A DNA stretch of 64,000 nucleotides, from contig JAJDTL010000037.1 of the NCBI GenBank assembly GCA_022827195.1, forward strand, positions 159,698 to 223,697. The letters are read 5' to 3'. The notes beneath the pieces are model-generated. The model searched no databases, was not told the DNA's origin, and worked only from the letters and a program-made list of their open reading frames with translations. Numbering within the stretch: position 1 is the stretch's first letter; each line of letters opens with the position of its first letter. This document shows, one piece after another, positions 34,056 through 41,677 of the stretch. Made by a program: the position numbers and the translations under genes. The DNA is from Caldilineaceae bacterium. Lineage in GTDB: Bacteria > Chloroflexota > Anaerolineae > Caldilineales > Caldilineaceae.

Positions 34056-35729
34056 TCAGGAGGGCGTCCAGGCCCTTGGGGCGATGCCTTCGACATGGGT
34101 CTTGACGTCTACAACGACTGGTCTGCCGGCATTGAAAGCCTGGTCCAGGGCGCCGGCGAGCTCGCTGTGCTTGTTGACGGTCAACCCCAGGGCGCCCATT
34201 GACTCGGCGATCCTGGCGAAATCTGCGTCCTCGAACAGCCAGAGCTCATCGGAGCCGGCGGTGCGCCCTCCGTAGGTATCTTCGACTCCGTCCTGTTCCT
34301 GATTGAGCGAGTGGTTGTTGTTCACGAGGATGACGGTGTTTATGCCGCAGCGCGCCGCTGTCTCGATTTCGGCGAGGTGGTACCAGATTCCGCCATCGCC
34401 GGTGAAGCAGAGAACGGGGCGGTCTGGCTGGGCGCACTTGGCGCCGATGGCCGCGGGCAAGCCCCAGCCAAGCGAACCAGCGCAGCGAATGTAGCTCTGT
34501 CCAGGGTGTTTCAGATCCAACAAAGTGCCGGTCCAGATACCGGCGTGCCCGGTGTCGGAGACCAGAATCGAATCAGACGGCAGGAGGTCCGAGAGGTCGC
34601 GGCAGAGGCGTTCGGGGCGCATGGGGAGGATATCTGAGTTGACGTGATGGGCAACGCTGTCCTTCCAGTCTTGGACCAACTCCTGTACGCGGGCGATCCA
34701 GGCTGTACGTGCGGGGGCGGGAGATGCGCTGTCGATCATGCGCCGCAGGCTGGTCTTGACGTCCCCTTGCAGGCCCACTTGAACGGGATAGTTGCGCCCA
34801 ATCTCTTCCGGGTTGATGTCGAGCTGGATGATGGGCGTGCTCTGGGGTGGAATCTGGTAGAAGTGTGTTACCTGTCCGCCGGCGTGGCTGCCGACGAAGA
34901 AGACCAGGTCGGCTTCATGCACTACTTGATTGGAACAGGCGCGGGAGTAAGAGCCGGGCACGCCCACAGCCAATTCATGGTCGCTGGGGAACATTGCTTT
35001 GGCGTTCAGCGAGGTGGCTACGGGAACGGAAAGCTTTTGGGCCAGCTCGATCAATTCGGCGCGGGCGTCGGAAGCCGTCACACCGCCGCCGGCAACGATG
35101 ACTGGACGGTGGGCGCTGTTGAGAAGCCGAAGCGCGGCCTCGATTTGGGACGGTTCCGCTTCAGGGCGGAAGGGCGGGAGCTTTGTGAAGGCCTCTTCGA
35201 CGAAAACCTCAAGTTCAGCTTCTTCCTCCATCACGGCCTGGCCAGCAATACCTTCAAGCTCAATGTGAGCAGGCCCGGGCGTGCCGGTCGTTGCTACGCG
35301 AAAGGCTTGGCGGAGGTAGACGGGGAGGTGCTCGGGCGTGGACACGTAGGCGCTGTACTTCGAGACGGCAGAGAAGGGATTGACGTGGTCAACTTCCTGG
35401 TAGGCGTGGCGCTTCTGGTTGCTGAGGAATTCGCGGCCGGTCATGGCAACGACCGGCGCACAGGCCAGATAGGCGTCCTGCAGGCCGGCGGCCAGATTGA
35501 GGGCGCCGACAGCCTGGGCCATGCAGAAGGCAGGGCCGCGGCTGACTCGAGCGTAGGCGTCGGCCATGTAGGCGGCGGCTTTTTCGCCGTGGGTCTGCAC
35601 TCGCTTAATGCCGAGCCTTTCCATCTCCATTAAGGCGCGCGGGCCGATATAGGGCATGAAGAACACATGGGAGATTCCGTAACCATGAACTGTTTCGGCG
35701 ACGAAGCGGGCGCCTGTCATGCTTGGCAT
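34056..35729 (-). CDS. Thiamine diphosphate-dependent enzyme of the acetolactate synthase family
   Basis: A 557-residue TPP enzyme. ATG 35729 follows AGGAGAAG; the frame upstream to 35819 is not needed. The N-terminal Pyr domain has the proton-relay Glu in THGEKAAAYMADAYAR and GTPGPAHIELEG; the central NAD/FAD-like domain has PVIVAGGGVTASDA and LVFFVGSHAGGQVTHFYQI. The C-terminal PP domain has CAGSLGWGLPAAIGAK and the metal/TPP motif GDGGIWYHLAEIETA through NNN. Overall it resembles acetolactate synthase large subunits, benzoylformate decarboxylases and oxalyl-CoA decarboxylases; no IlvN small subunit gene is adjacent, so a catabolic or decarboxylase role is as likely as valine synthesis. Confidence 0.85.
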   Translation of the reverse strand: MPSMTGARFVAETVHGYGISHVFFMPYIGPRALMEMERLGIKRVQTHGEKAAAYMADAYARVSRGPAFCMAQAVGALNLAAGLQDAYLACAPVVAMTGREFLSNQKRHAYQEVDHVNPFSAVSKYSAYVSTPEHLPVYLRQAFRVATTGTPGPAHIELEGIAGQAVMEEEAELEVFVEEAFTKLPPFRPEAEPSQIEAALRLLNSAHRPVIVAGGGVTASDARAELIELAQKLSVPVATSLNAKAMFPSDHELAVGVPGSYSRACSNQVVHEADLVFFVGSHAGGQVTHFYQIPPQSTPIIQLDINPEEIGRNYPVQVGLQGDVKTSLRRMIDSASPAPARTAWIARVQELVQDWKDSVAHHVNSDILPMRPERLCRDLSDLLPSDSILVSDTGHAGIWTGTLLDLKHPGQSYIRCAGSLGWGLPAAIGAKCAQPDRPVLCFTGDGGIWYHLAEIETAARCGINTVILVNNNHSLNQEQDGVEDTYGGRTAGSDELWLFEDADFARIAESMGALGLTVNKHSELAGALDQAFNAGRPVVVDVKTHVEGIAPRAWTPS

Positions 35730-35790
35730 GTTCTCTTCTCCTGATGGACTCGGTGGGCAAGCAGAACCGTAGCAGCGTTGGCTCAGCCAA

Positions 35791-35819
35791 TTCATAACAT
35801 TTGTTGGGCAACTTTGCAA
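35791..35819 (-). promoter_or_regulatory. Possible promoter of the TPP enzyme gene
   Basis: On the minus strand TTGCAA (35814-35819), 17-base spacer and TATGAA (35791-35796), about 60 bases before ATG 35729. Each hexamer matches consensus at four positions. Confidence 0.4.
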
Positions 35820-35944
35820 TCCTTCCGGCCGAAGATTCGCGATCCGAACCTGCCGGGCATTCGACCGGGAGGTTGCGGGGCCAAGTCCTCAGCATGCAGG
35901 CAGGGGAGAGAAAGCTTTTGCGGGGCATCGAAGGCCATGCGCGG

Positions 35945-35973
35945 TTGAGCCAGGCGACCAGTCATGCTATGAT
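35945..35973 (+). promoter_or_regulatory. Sigma-70 promoter of the Gfo/Idh/MocA gene
   Basis: TTGAGC (35945-35950), 17 bases, TATGAT (35968-35973). Expected start near 35980, about 40 bases before GTG 36021. Confidence 0.6.
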
Positions 35974-36020
35974 CGGCGCGAACAGAATGCCGGGGTAGAG
36001 ATACTTGAAAGGAAGAGGGT

Positions 36021-37082
36021 GTGTCCAGAACACTAAAGGTCGGTGTTGTCGGGGTCGGCGGCATTGCAAAGGCCCACATGCCCGGATGGGCGGCGTCAGA
36101 GTTTGCGGAGGTGGTAGCCGGGTGCGACATCTCGATGGAGGCGCTGGAAAAGTGGGGTTTGCTTCACGGCGTTTCCAAGCTCGAGCAAGACCCTTCCGGG
36201 CTTTTCGGGGATCCCGACATCGATATCATCGACGTCTGCACGCCGAATCGCTATCACGCGCCGATTGCCATCGGGGCACTCGAGGCAGGCAAGCACGTTT
36301 TATGCGAGAAACCGCTTGCGCCCACACCGGCGGAGATACACCGGATGATCGAGGCCCGGGACCGGTCCGGAAGGCTTCTGATGACCGCCCAGCACTTCCG
36401 ATTTTGGGGAGATTCCCAGGCGATGAAAGCCGAAATCGCCACGGGTGTCCTGGGTGAAATCTATCATGCGCGCAGCTGGATGTTACGCAGGGCAAACCTG
36501 CCGGTCCGTCCAGGTTTCATATACAGGAAGCACAGCGGCGGCGGTCCGACAATCGATGTGGGCGTACACATCCTGGACCTCACACTCTGGTTGATGGACA
36601 ACCCCCGGCCAGTTGCTGTATCGGGGGTGGCGAAGGCGCCGCTGGCGCAGCGCGAGGGGGCATTCAGCGCGTGGAGACTTGACACTGTGCCGCAGGACAT
36701 GGACGTTGAAGACTTTGCTGCCGCGTTTGTCCGCTTTGAGAGCGGGGCGACCCTGATCCTGGAGACAAGCTGGTTGTTGCACCACGACACGATGGGGGAG
36801 GATACGCAGATTTGGCTATACGGCAGCGAGGGGGGGTGCCACTGGCCAAGCGCCAAGTTTCTGGAGACGAACTATGAAACGAAACAGTTCTACAACCGGT
36901 TCCTGCAGCGGACGCAGGATAGGATGGAGCCTCATGCGCTCGAATGTGTAGCTTTCGCGCAGGCGATCGCCGAAGGCGCTCCGTCGCCGGTGCCGGCTGA
37001 ACAGTCGTTACAGGTCCAGGCTATCCTCGACGGCATTTACCGCAGCCAGGCGGAGGGTAGAGAGGTACGGATCGGGGATTGA
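36021..37082 (+). CDS. Gfo/Idh/MocA family oxidoreductase
   Basis: A 353-residue NAD(P)-dependent oxidoreductase acting on a sugar or polyol. It starts at GTG 36021 behind GGAAGAGGG. The N-terminal Rossmann motif is VGVVGVGGIAKAH; CTPNRYHAPIAIGALEAG and the hallmark LCEKPLAP follow, with the catalytic Lys in EKP. The C-terminal substrate domain has GGGPTIDVGVHILDLTLW, the family's D-x-G-x-H active-site segment. It has its own promoter and is divergent from the TPP enzyme gene. The substrate cannot be read from sequence. Confidence 0.9.
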   Translation: MSRTLKVGVVGVGGIAKAHMPGWAASEFAEVVAGCDISMEALEKWGLLHGVSKLEQDPSGLFGDPDIDIIDVCTPNRYHAPIAIGALEAGKHVLCEKPLAPTPAEIHRMIEARDRSGRLLMTAQHFRFWGDSQAMKAEIATGVLGEIYHARSWMLRRANLPVRPGFIYRKHSGGGPTIDVGVHILDLTLWLMDNPRPVAVSGVAKAPLAQREGAFSAWRLDTVPQDMDVEDFAAAFVRFESGATLILETSWLLHHDTMGEDTQIWLYGSEGGCHWPSAKFLETNYETKQFYNRFLQRTQDRMEPHALECVAFAQAIAEGAPSPVPAEQSLQVQAILDGIYRSQAEGREVRIGD

Positions 37083-37226
37083 GGGTCGACAAGCCGCCGC
37101 GGGCAGATGGTTCGTCTTGCCGGCTCTTGCAACTTTCGAGGTCTGCGTGCGTAGAGTGTTGTCGAGAGCGCAATCCGTATTGGAGATGATTCCGACTTCT
37201 CCGCCTTCTGCCCTAAGGAGTCAGTT

Positions 37227-38144
37227 ATGAGCGAAACTACGCCGAATCAGCCAGCAGAACCGACCGTTGCAGCGGTCCAAGAGAGTCCTGAGGCCGAGGT
37301 AAAGCTGCAGGCCGCAGGCGCGACCATTGTCGTGGAGACCGAAGAGAGCATGCCCGAGAGCGGCACCGCTGCCAAACGGTCACCATGTCTATACCGCCAC
37401 CCTGAAGAGAAGCTAATCGGCGGGGTTTGCGGCGGACTGGGGGACTGTTTCGGTATCGACCCTATTTTTGTACGCGTGCTCTGGGTAGGGTTGACGCTCG
37501 GCACAGCAGGTGCGGGTCTATTCGCCTACGCCGCACTGTGGCTGCTGCTGCCGGTTGGCACGGCGGGTGAGGGCGAGCGCGCGCCGGCGGCATTTGAACT
37601 AAACCAGCGGAATGTTGAACGGGCGGGGCTGTTGCTGGTCGTAGCAGGCAGCCTGTGGCTGCTGGCAAACTTGGGAATACTGCCGGCACTATGGGGCATG
37701 TTCTGGCTCCTGATCAGGCTGCTTTTCTGGCCGGCGCTGCTGATTGGTACGGGTCTTCTGCTGCTCAACAGTCGAAAGGCCTGGCGCAGTCGATTTCTTG
37801 GCGCGCGCGCGCAGATGCAGGGCAGAACCAGAAGGGCTTCCTCCATATTTAGCCGCGATTCGGTCAGGGGCGGTCTGCGGAGAGCCAAGGCCGCCATACC
37901 ACTCAAGCGCAGCCGTGAAGACAGGCTGGTTTTCGGCGTTTGCGGCGCGATTGGCAAGGCCATCGGTCTGGACGCCAACCTGGTGCGGCTGCTTTGGGTG
38001 GCATTTGCCGTAGGCAGTCTGGGCACACTGTTGTTGGTGTATGTGCTGGCCGGCTGGATCCTGCCGGAAGAGACGCCGGTCGTGGCTGAGGTCTATAGTC
38101 CGGAGCCACAGGATGTAACCATCATTGACGGCAGCGTCGGTTAG
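37227..38144 (+). CDS. Membrane protein with two PspC domains
   Basis: A 305-residue protein, starting at ATG 37227 with AAGGAG upstream. A polar acidic N-terminus (residues 1-50) leads to a first PspC domain (LYRHPEEKLIGGVCGGLGDCFGIDPIFVRVLWV). A two-helix membrane unit follows (GLLLVVAGSLWLLANLGILPALWGMFWLLIRLLFWPALL, LiaF-like), then a basic linker and a second PspC domain (SREDRLVFGVCGAIGKAIGLDANLVRLLWVAFAVG) that ends near LAGWILPEE. PspC-type proteins sense or buffer membrane stress. The duplicated arrangement suggests each PspC helix pair lies in the membrane. A small YtxH-like gene follows and may share its transcript. Confidence 0.87.
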   Translation: MSETTPNQPAEPTVAAVQESPEAEVKLQAAGATIVVETEESMPESGTAAKRSPCLYRHPEEKLIGGVCGGLGDCFGIDPIFVRVLWVGLTLGTAGAGLFAYAALWLLLPVGTAGEGERAPAAFELNQRNVERAGLLLVVAGSLWLLANLGILPALWGMFWLLIRLLFWPALLIGTGLLLLNSRKAWRSRFLGARAQMQGRTRRASSIFSRDSVRGGLRRAKAAIPLKRSREDRLVFGVCGAIGKAIGLDANLVRLLWVAFAVGSLGTLLLVYVLAGWILPEETPVVAEVYSPEPQDVTIIDGSVG

Positions 38145-38227
38145 GGCTGTGGCGACGCCGCCCAATACTGGCAAAGCGGTTGCATTCGCCGGCAGGGCAG
38201 AAAAAACAAACCTTGGAGAATTCTGCA

Positions 38228-38455
38228 GTGGGTAAAGCCGAGAACCTGGCAGTTGGGCTGCTCGTCGGTGCGGTGATTGGTGCGGTTGCGGCCTACTTAT
38301 TTGGACCCTCGCGCCGCACTACCTTCGACGCAGGATACCAGTCTCGCTGGGACCGTGCTTTGGCGGAAGGGAAGGAGGCCGAAGCAGCGCGCAAGGAGGC
38401 ATTGGAACGGGAGCTGGCGGAGGCGAAGCGTCGCAACACACCTGGACGGCTCTAA
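38228..38455 (+). CDS. YtxH-like small membrane-anchored protein
   Basis: A 75-residue protein starting at GTG 38228, with GGAG about ten bases upstream; the frame also runs back to TTG 38180. It has one N-terminal glycine-rich membrane helix (LAVGLLVGAVIGAVAAYLFGPS) followed by a highly charged amphipathic helix of Glu/Lys/Ala (AEGKEAEAARKEALERELAEAKRR). This layout matches YtxH-domain proteins, often linked to general stress. It lies 83 bases after the PspC gene. Confidence 0.65.
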   Translation: MGKAENLAVGLLVGAVIGAVAAYLFGPSRRTTFDAGYQSRWDRALAEGKEAEAARKEALERELAEAKRRNTPGRL

Positions 38456-38506
38456 CGTGGCGGTCTTCGGGGCCCCGGCAATGCGCGTACCTGGTTGCAT
38501 CTTCGA

Positions 38507-39376
38507 TTATTTCTGACATTTGGGACAGAAGTGTGTGCTGCGCTGGCCCAGCACGATACGACTGATGGGGGCATTGCAGCGAAAACAGGGTTCGCCGCCA
38601 CGGCGAAACACTTGAAACTGTTCTTGAAAGCCGCCTTTGCCCCCTGTCGGCGGCGCATAGTTTTGCAGCGAACTGCCCTGGGCCTCTATCCCCGCCTGTA
38701 AGACGTCCCGCAGCCCTTGATGGAGCCGCACAATCTCGCCGGCGTTCAGACGTCCGGCGGCGCGGCGCGGATCGATCCGTGCGCGGAAAAGCGCCTCGTC
38801 GGCGTAGATGTTGCCAACGCCTGCAATGATGGACTGGTTGAGCAGCAGTGACTTGATGTTTGCGGTGCGGCGGGCCAGTCTCTCCTCAAGATGCTGCGGC
38901 AGGAACTCTGCATCGAGCGGCTCCGGACCCAGCTTGCCCACGACGGTCTCCTTGTCTGTCACCAGCCAGATTCTGCCGAATTTGCGGGTGTCGCGGAAGC
39001 GCAGCTCTTCGCCTGTATCCAGTTGAAAGATCACGTGTGTGTGCTTGTCGGAGGTGGAGGCCGGCAAGAGTGCGGCGGAGTCGACAGGGGCGGAATCATG
39101 TTCCACTTGCTGTCCGGCAGGTTTGTGGATGCGTAGCTCGCCGGTCATCCGCAGGTGGACGATGAGCCATTCGCTGCTATCCAAGCCGAACAGCATGTAT
39201 TTCCCGCGCCGGTGAAAAGAGGCAAAGCGCCGGCCGCGGACAAGGTCGGGAAAGAGGGATGCATCTGGCGCGGCGATGGTGCGAGGCCATCGCACCTCGG
39301 CTTCCAGAATGGTCTTTCCGTCGAGCAGTGGCTTAAGCGCGCGAACGTAGGTTTCGACTTCGGGCAGTTCAGGCAC
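38507..39376 (-). CDS. mutM: Formamidopyrimidine-DNA glycosylase
   Basis: A 289-residue bifunctional base-excision enzyme that removes 8-oxoguanine and ring-opened purines and nicks abasic sites. It starts PELPEVET: the catalytic P2 (Schiff base) and E3 follow Met. Lys59 in HRRGKYMLF is the conserved helper, IKSLLLNQSIIAGVGNIYADE is the H2TH region and the C-terminal zinc finger CFRCN..FCPKC is complete. Residues 86-110 include a short Ser/Asp-rich insertion. Its ATG overlaps the end of the upstream anti-sigma gene by eight bases, so it is translated from the sigma operon. Confidence 0.96.
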   Translation of the reverse strand: MPELPEVETYVRALKPLLDGKTILEAEVRWPRTIAAPDASLFPDLVRGRRFASFHRRGKYMLFGLDSSEWLIVHLRMTGELRIHKPAGQQVEHDSAPVDSAALLPASTSDKHTHVIFQLDTGEELRFRDTRKFGRIWLVTDKETVVGKLGPEPLDAEFLPQHLEERLARRTANIKSLLLNQSIIAGVGNIYADEALFRARIDPRRAAGRLNAGEIVRLHQGLRDVLQAGIEAQGSSLQNYAPPTGGKGGFQEQFQVFRRGGEPCFRCNAPISRIVLGQRSTHFCPKCQK

Positions 39377-40190
39377 CGCTATGTCGGGGTCTGCGCCGGC
39401 TGAGCAGCCAGAACACGATTATCGCCAAGACCAGAACAATTCGTGCGGACCTAAGAAGAGAACGCAGTGGAGAAAGGACGACGCCCGAACCTTCATTCCC
39501 TGTTTGGTCGGGTGGGGCGACGACTGTGGGCACAGAAGGCTGCGGCGTTGACTGAGGAATACTCGTATTGCTTTCCTCTCCAGTTTCCGCGTTCGAGGAT
39601 CTGCTTTCCGTCGTGGACATGACTTGAAAGCCGTCATTTCCTTGTTCCTCAGGAACAGCGGTACCACTGCCACCGCTTGTTGAAGCGGCTCCCCCCACGG
39701 AGGTCACCTGGATTCGAGGCGTAGCGGTCTGGGCCGCCGACTGGCCGCTGCCGGTTGAGAGATCCCCGATCTGGCCCTGCTGCAGTGGAATGTCGGCTGC
39801 GACAACAACCAGCAGCAGGACAGCGGCCACCATAGCGGCGTTGCGATACAGGGGATTCCCGCCGGCCAGAAAACTGAGCAAACGCTGCCACGGAGTCTCG
39901 GTGGAGGGTGCTTCGAGCGCGGGCGCGGGAGAGGGGTTGTTCCTTGCGCGGCGTGCCTGAAGCACGTCTTCGACCTGACTTTCCGTCAGGACGAACGAGC
40001 GAGGCAAGGCGGCTCTCGGCATCTCGCGCAGCAGACCAACTGTACGGCGCAGGGACTCCACTTCCCAGGCGACCTGCTCGCTGGCAGCCATTGCCGACTC
40101 GACCCGAATTCGTTCCTCGGCTGTAACTTCCCCGTCTATATAGGCCGCGATCAATTCTTCGTCGATCGAATGTGAGAACTGTGCCGACAT
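39369..40190 (-). CDS. Anti-sigma factor-like membrane protein
   Basis: A 273-residue protein. Residues 1-60 (SIDEELIAAYIDGEVTAEERIRVESAMAASEQV...) look like the helical anti-sigma domain but lack the HxxxCxxC zinc motif. A membrane helix at about 117-134 follows, then a ~110-residue Ser/Thr/Gln-rich extracytoplasmic stretch and a second helix at about 248-264 with a basic RRRPRH tail. It sits 134 bases downstream of the ECF sigma gene, the usual order. The topology would put the N-terminal domain in the cytoplasm to hold the sigma factor. The signal it senses is unknown. Confidence 0.8.
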   Translation of the reverse strand: MSAQFSHSIDEELIAAYIDGEVTAEERIRVESAMAASEQVAWEVESLRRTVGLLREMPRAALPRSFVLTESQVEDVLQARRARNNPSPAPALEAPSTETPWQRLLSFLAGGNPLYRNAAMVAAVLLLVVVAADIPLQQGQIGDLSTGSGQSAAQTATPRIQVTSVGGAASTSGGSGTAVPEEQGNDGFQVMSTTESRSSNAETGEESNTSIPQSTPQPSVPTVVAPPDQTGNEGSGVVLSPLRSLLRSARIVLVLAIIVFWLLSRRRPRHSGA

Positions 40191-40324
40191 GGTCTATAGC
40201 TCTGAGATGCTGCTGTCCGTTCTAAACCACTGTGCAGTCTGACCGCGTCTGGATTGCCCGCCTGCGCGGTCCCGTTCAATCTGCCCTTTCCGAACTGCCG
40301 CAAAGTCCGGAAGATGCAATTCCG

Positions 40325-40915
40325 CTACTTTCTAGAATGACGATAATCGGCTGGCAAAAGTTCCGTATGTTGGTTCAGATAGTCCCTAATGCGGCCGCGA
40401 GCTCTGCTGATGCGGGATTTCACCGTACCGACGGCGACACTTGTAATGTCGGCAATCTCCTCGTAGGCGTAGCCTTCGATGTCGCGAAGGACAATCGTCG
40501 TGCGCAGGACCTCGGGTAAGGAAGTAATCGCCGACCCGATCAGGGCCTGCAGCTCTCTTCGTTCGGCGAACTCTTGGGGGGATTCGCTGCGGTCGGTAAG
40601 TTCTGCAACATACTCCTCCTCGACCGGCAAATCATCGAGGCTTTCCGTCGTTTTACGTTTGCGGTGGCGCAGGTGGTCGTAGCAGGTGTTGACAACGATG
40701 CGCGTCAGCCAGCCCTTGAAGCTCCCGCCCCGGTAGTTGTCCAGCCCCCGAAACGCCTTCAAAAAGCTGTCCTGGATGGCATCTGCGGCTGAATCAGCGT
40801 CATCGAGAAGACGGTAGGCGACGTTGTAGCCAAATCCCTGATATTCGATTACCAGCTGGTTGAACGCCTCGAGATCTCCGTGCTGCGCGCGTTCAATCAG
40901 ATTGTCCAGGTTCAT
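40325..40915 (-). CDS. ECF-type RNA polymerase sigma factor
   Basis: A 196-residue sigma-70 family factor with regions 2 and 4 only. Region 2 is GDLEAFNQLVIEYQGFGYNVAYRLLDDADSAADAIQDSFLKAFRGLDNYRGG, with the RNAP-contact and -10 helices and GSFKGWLTRIVVNTCYDHLR. After an acidic linker, region 4 is LPEVLRTTIVLRDIEGYAYEEIADITSVAVGTVKSRISRARGRIRDYL, with the helix-turn-helix. ATG 40915 is chosen (GGGCAGG upstream); GTG 40936 is an alternative. It is the first gene of a sigma/anti-sigma/mutM operon and is divergent from tRNA-Leu. RpoE-like group; target promoters unknown. Confidence 0.93.
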   Translation of the reverse strand: MNLDNLIERAQHGDLEAFNQLVIEYQGFGYNVAYRLLDDADSAADAIQDSFLKAFRGLDNYRGGSFKGWLTRIVVNTCYDHLRHRKRKTTESLDDLPVEEEYVAELTDRSESPQEFAERRELQALIGSAITSLPEVLRTTIVLRDIEGYAYEEIADITSVAVGTVKSRISRARGRIRDYLNQHTELLPADYRHSRK

Positions 40916-41071
40916 TTCCTGCCCGCTTTGGCACACGAACGGCGGAATGTGTTGCCTTCCAGACCTTTCTGTTTCGATGCTACGACACAGAATACGGAAC
41001 TGGAATGCCGATTGGCATTGGTAGGCAATGGAATCGAATGCCCATAGAAGAACGGGTTAATCCGACGTCAC

Positions 41072-41101
41072 TTGACTGATAGAACGCCAAACCGCTATAC
41101 T
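41072..41101 (+). promoter_or_regulatory. Strong sigma-70 promoter of tRNA-Leu
   Basis: TTGACT (41072-41077), 18-base spacer, TATACT (41096-41101). The expected start (about 41108) is only two bases before the mature tRNA 5' end. Confidence 0.75.
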
Positions 41102-41109
41102 TCATATGG

Positions 41110-41677
<568 letters not shown>

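Noticed and set aside
34644..35633. 329-residue plus-strand frame opposite the TPP enzyme
   Set aside because: Shadow frame; the opposite strand has intact TPP motifs and a good start.
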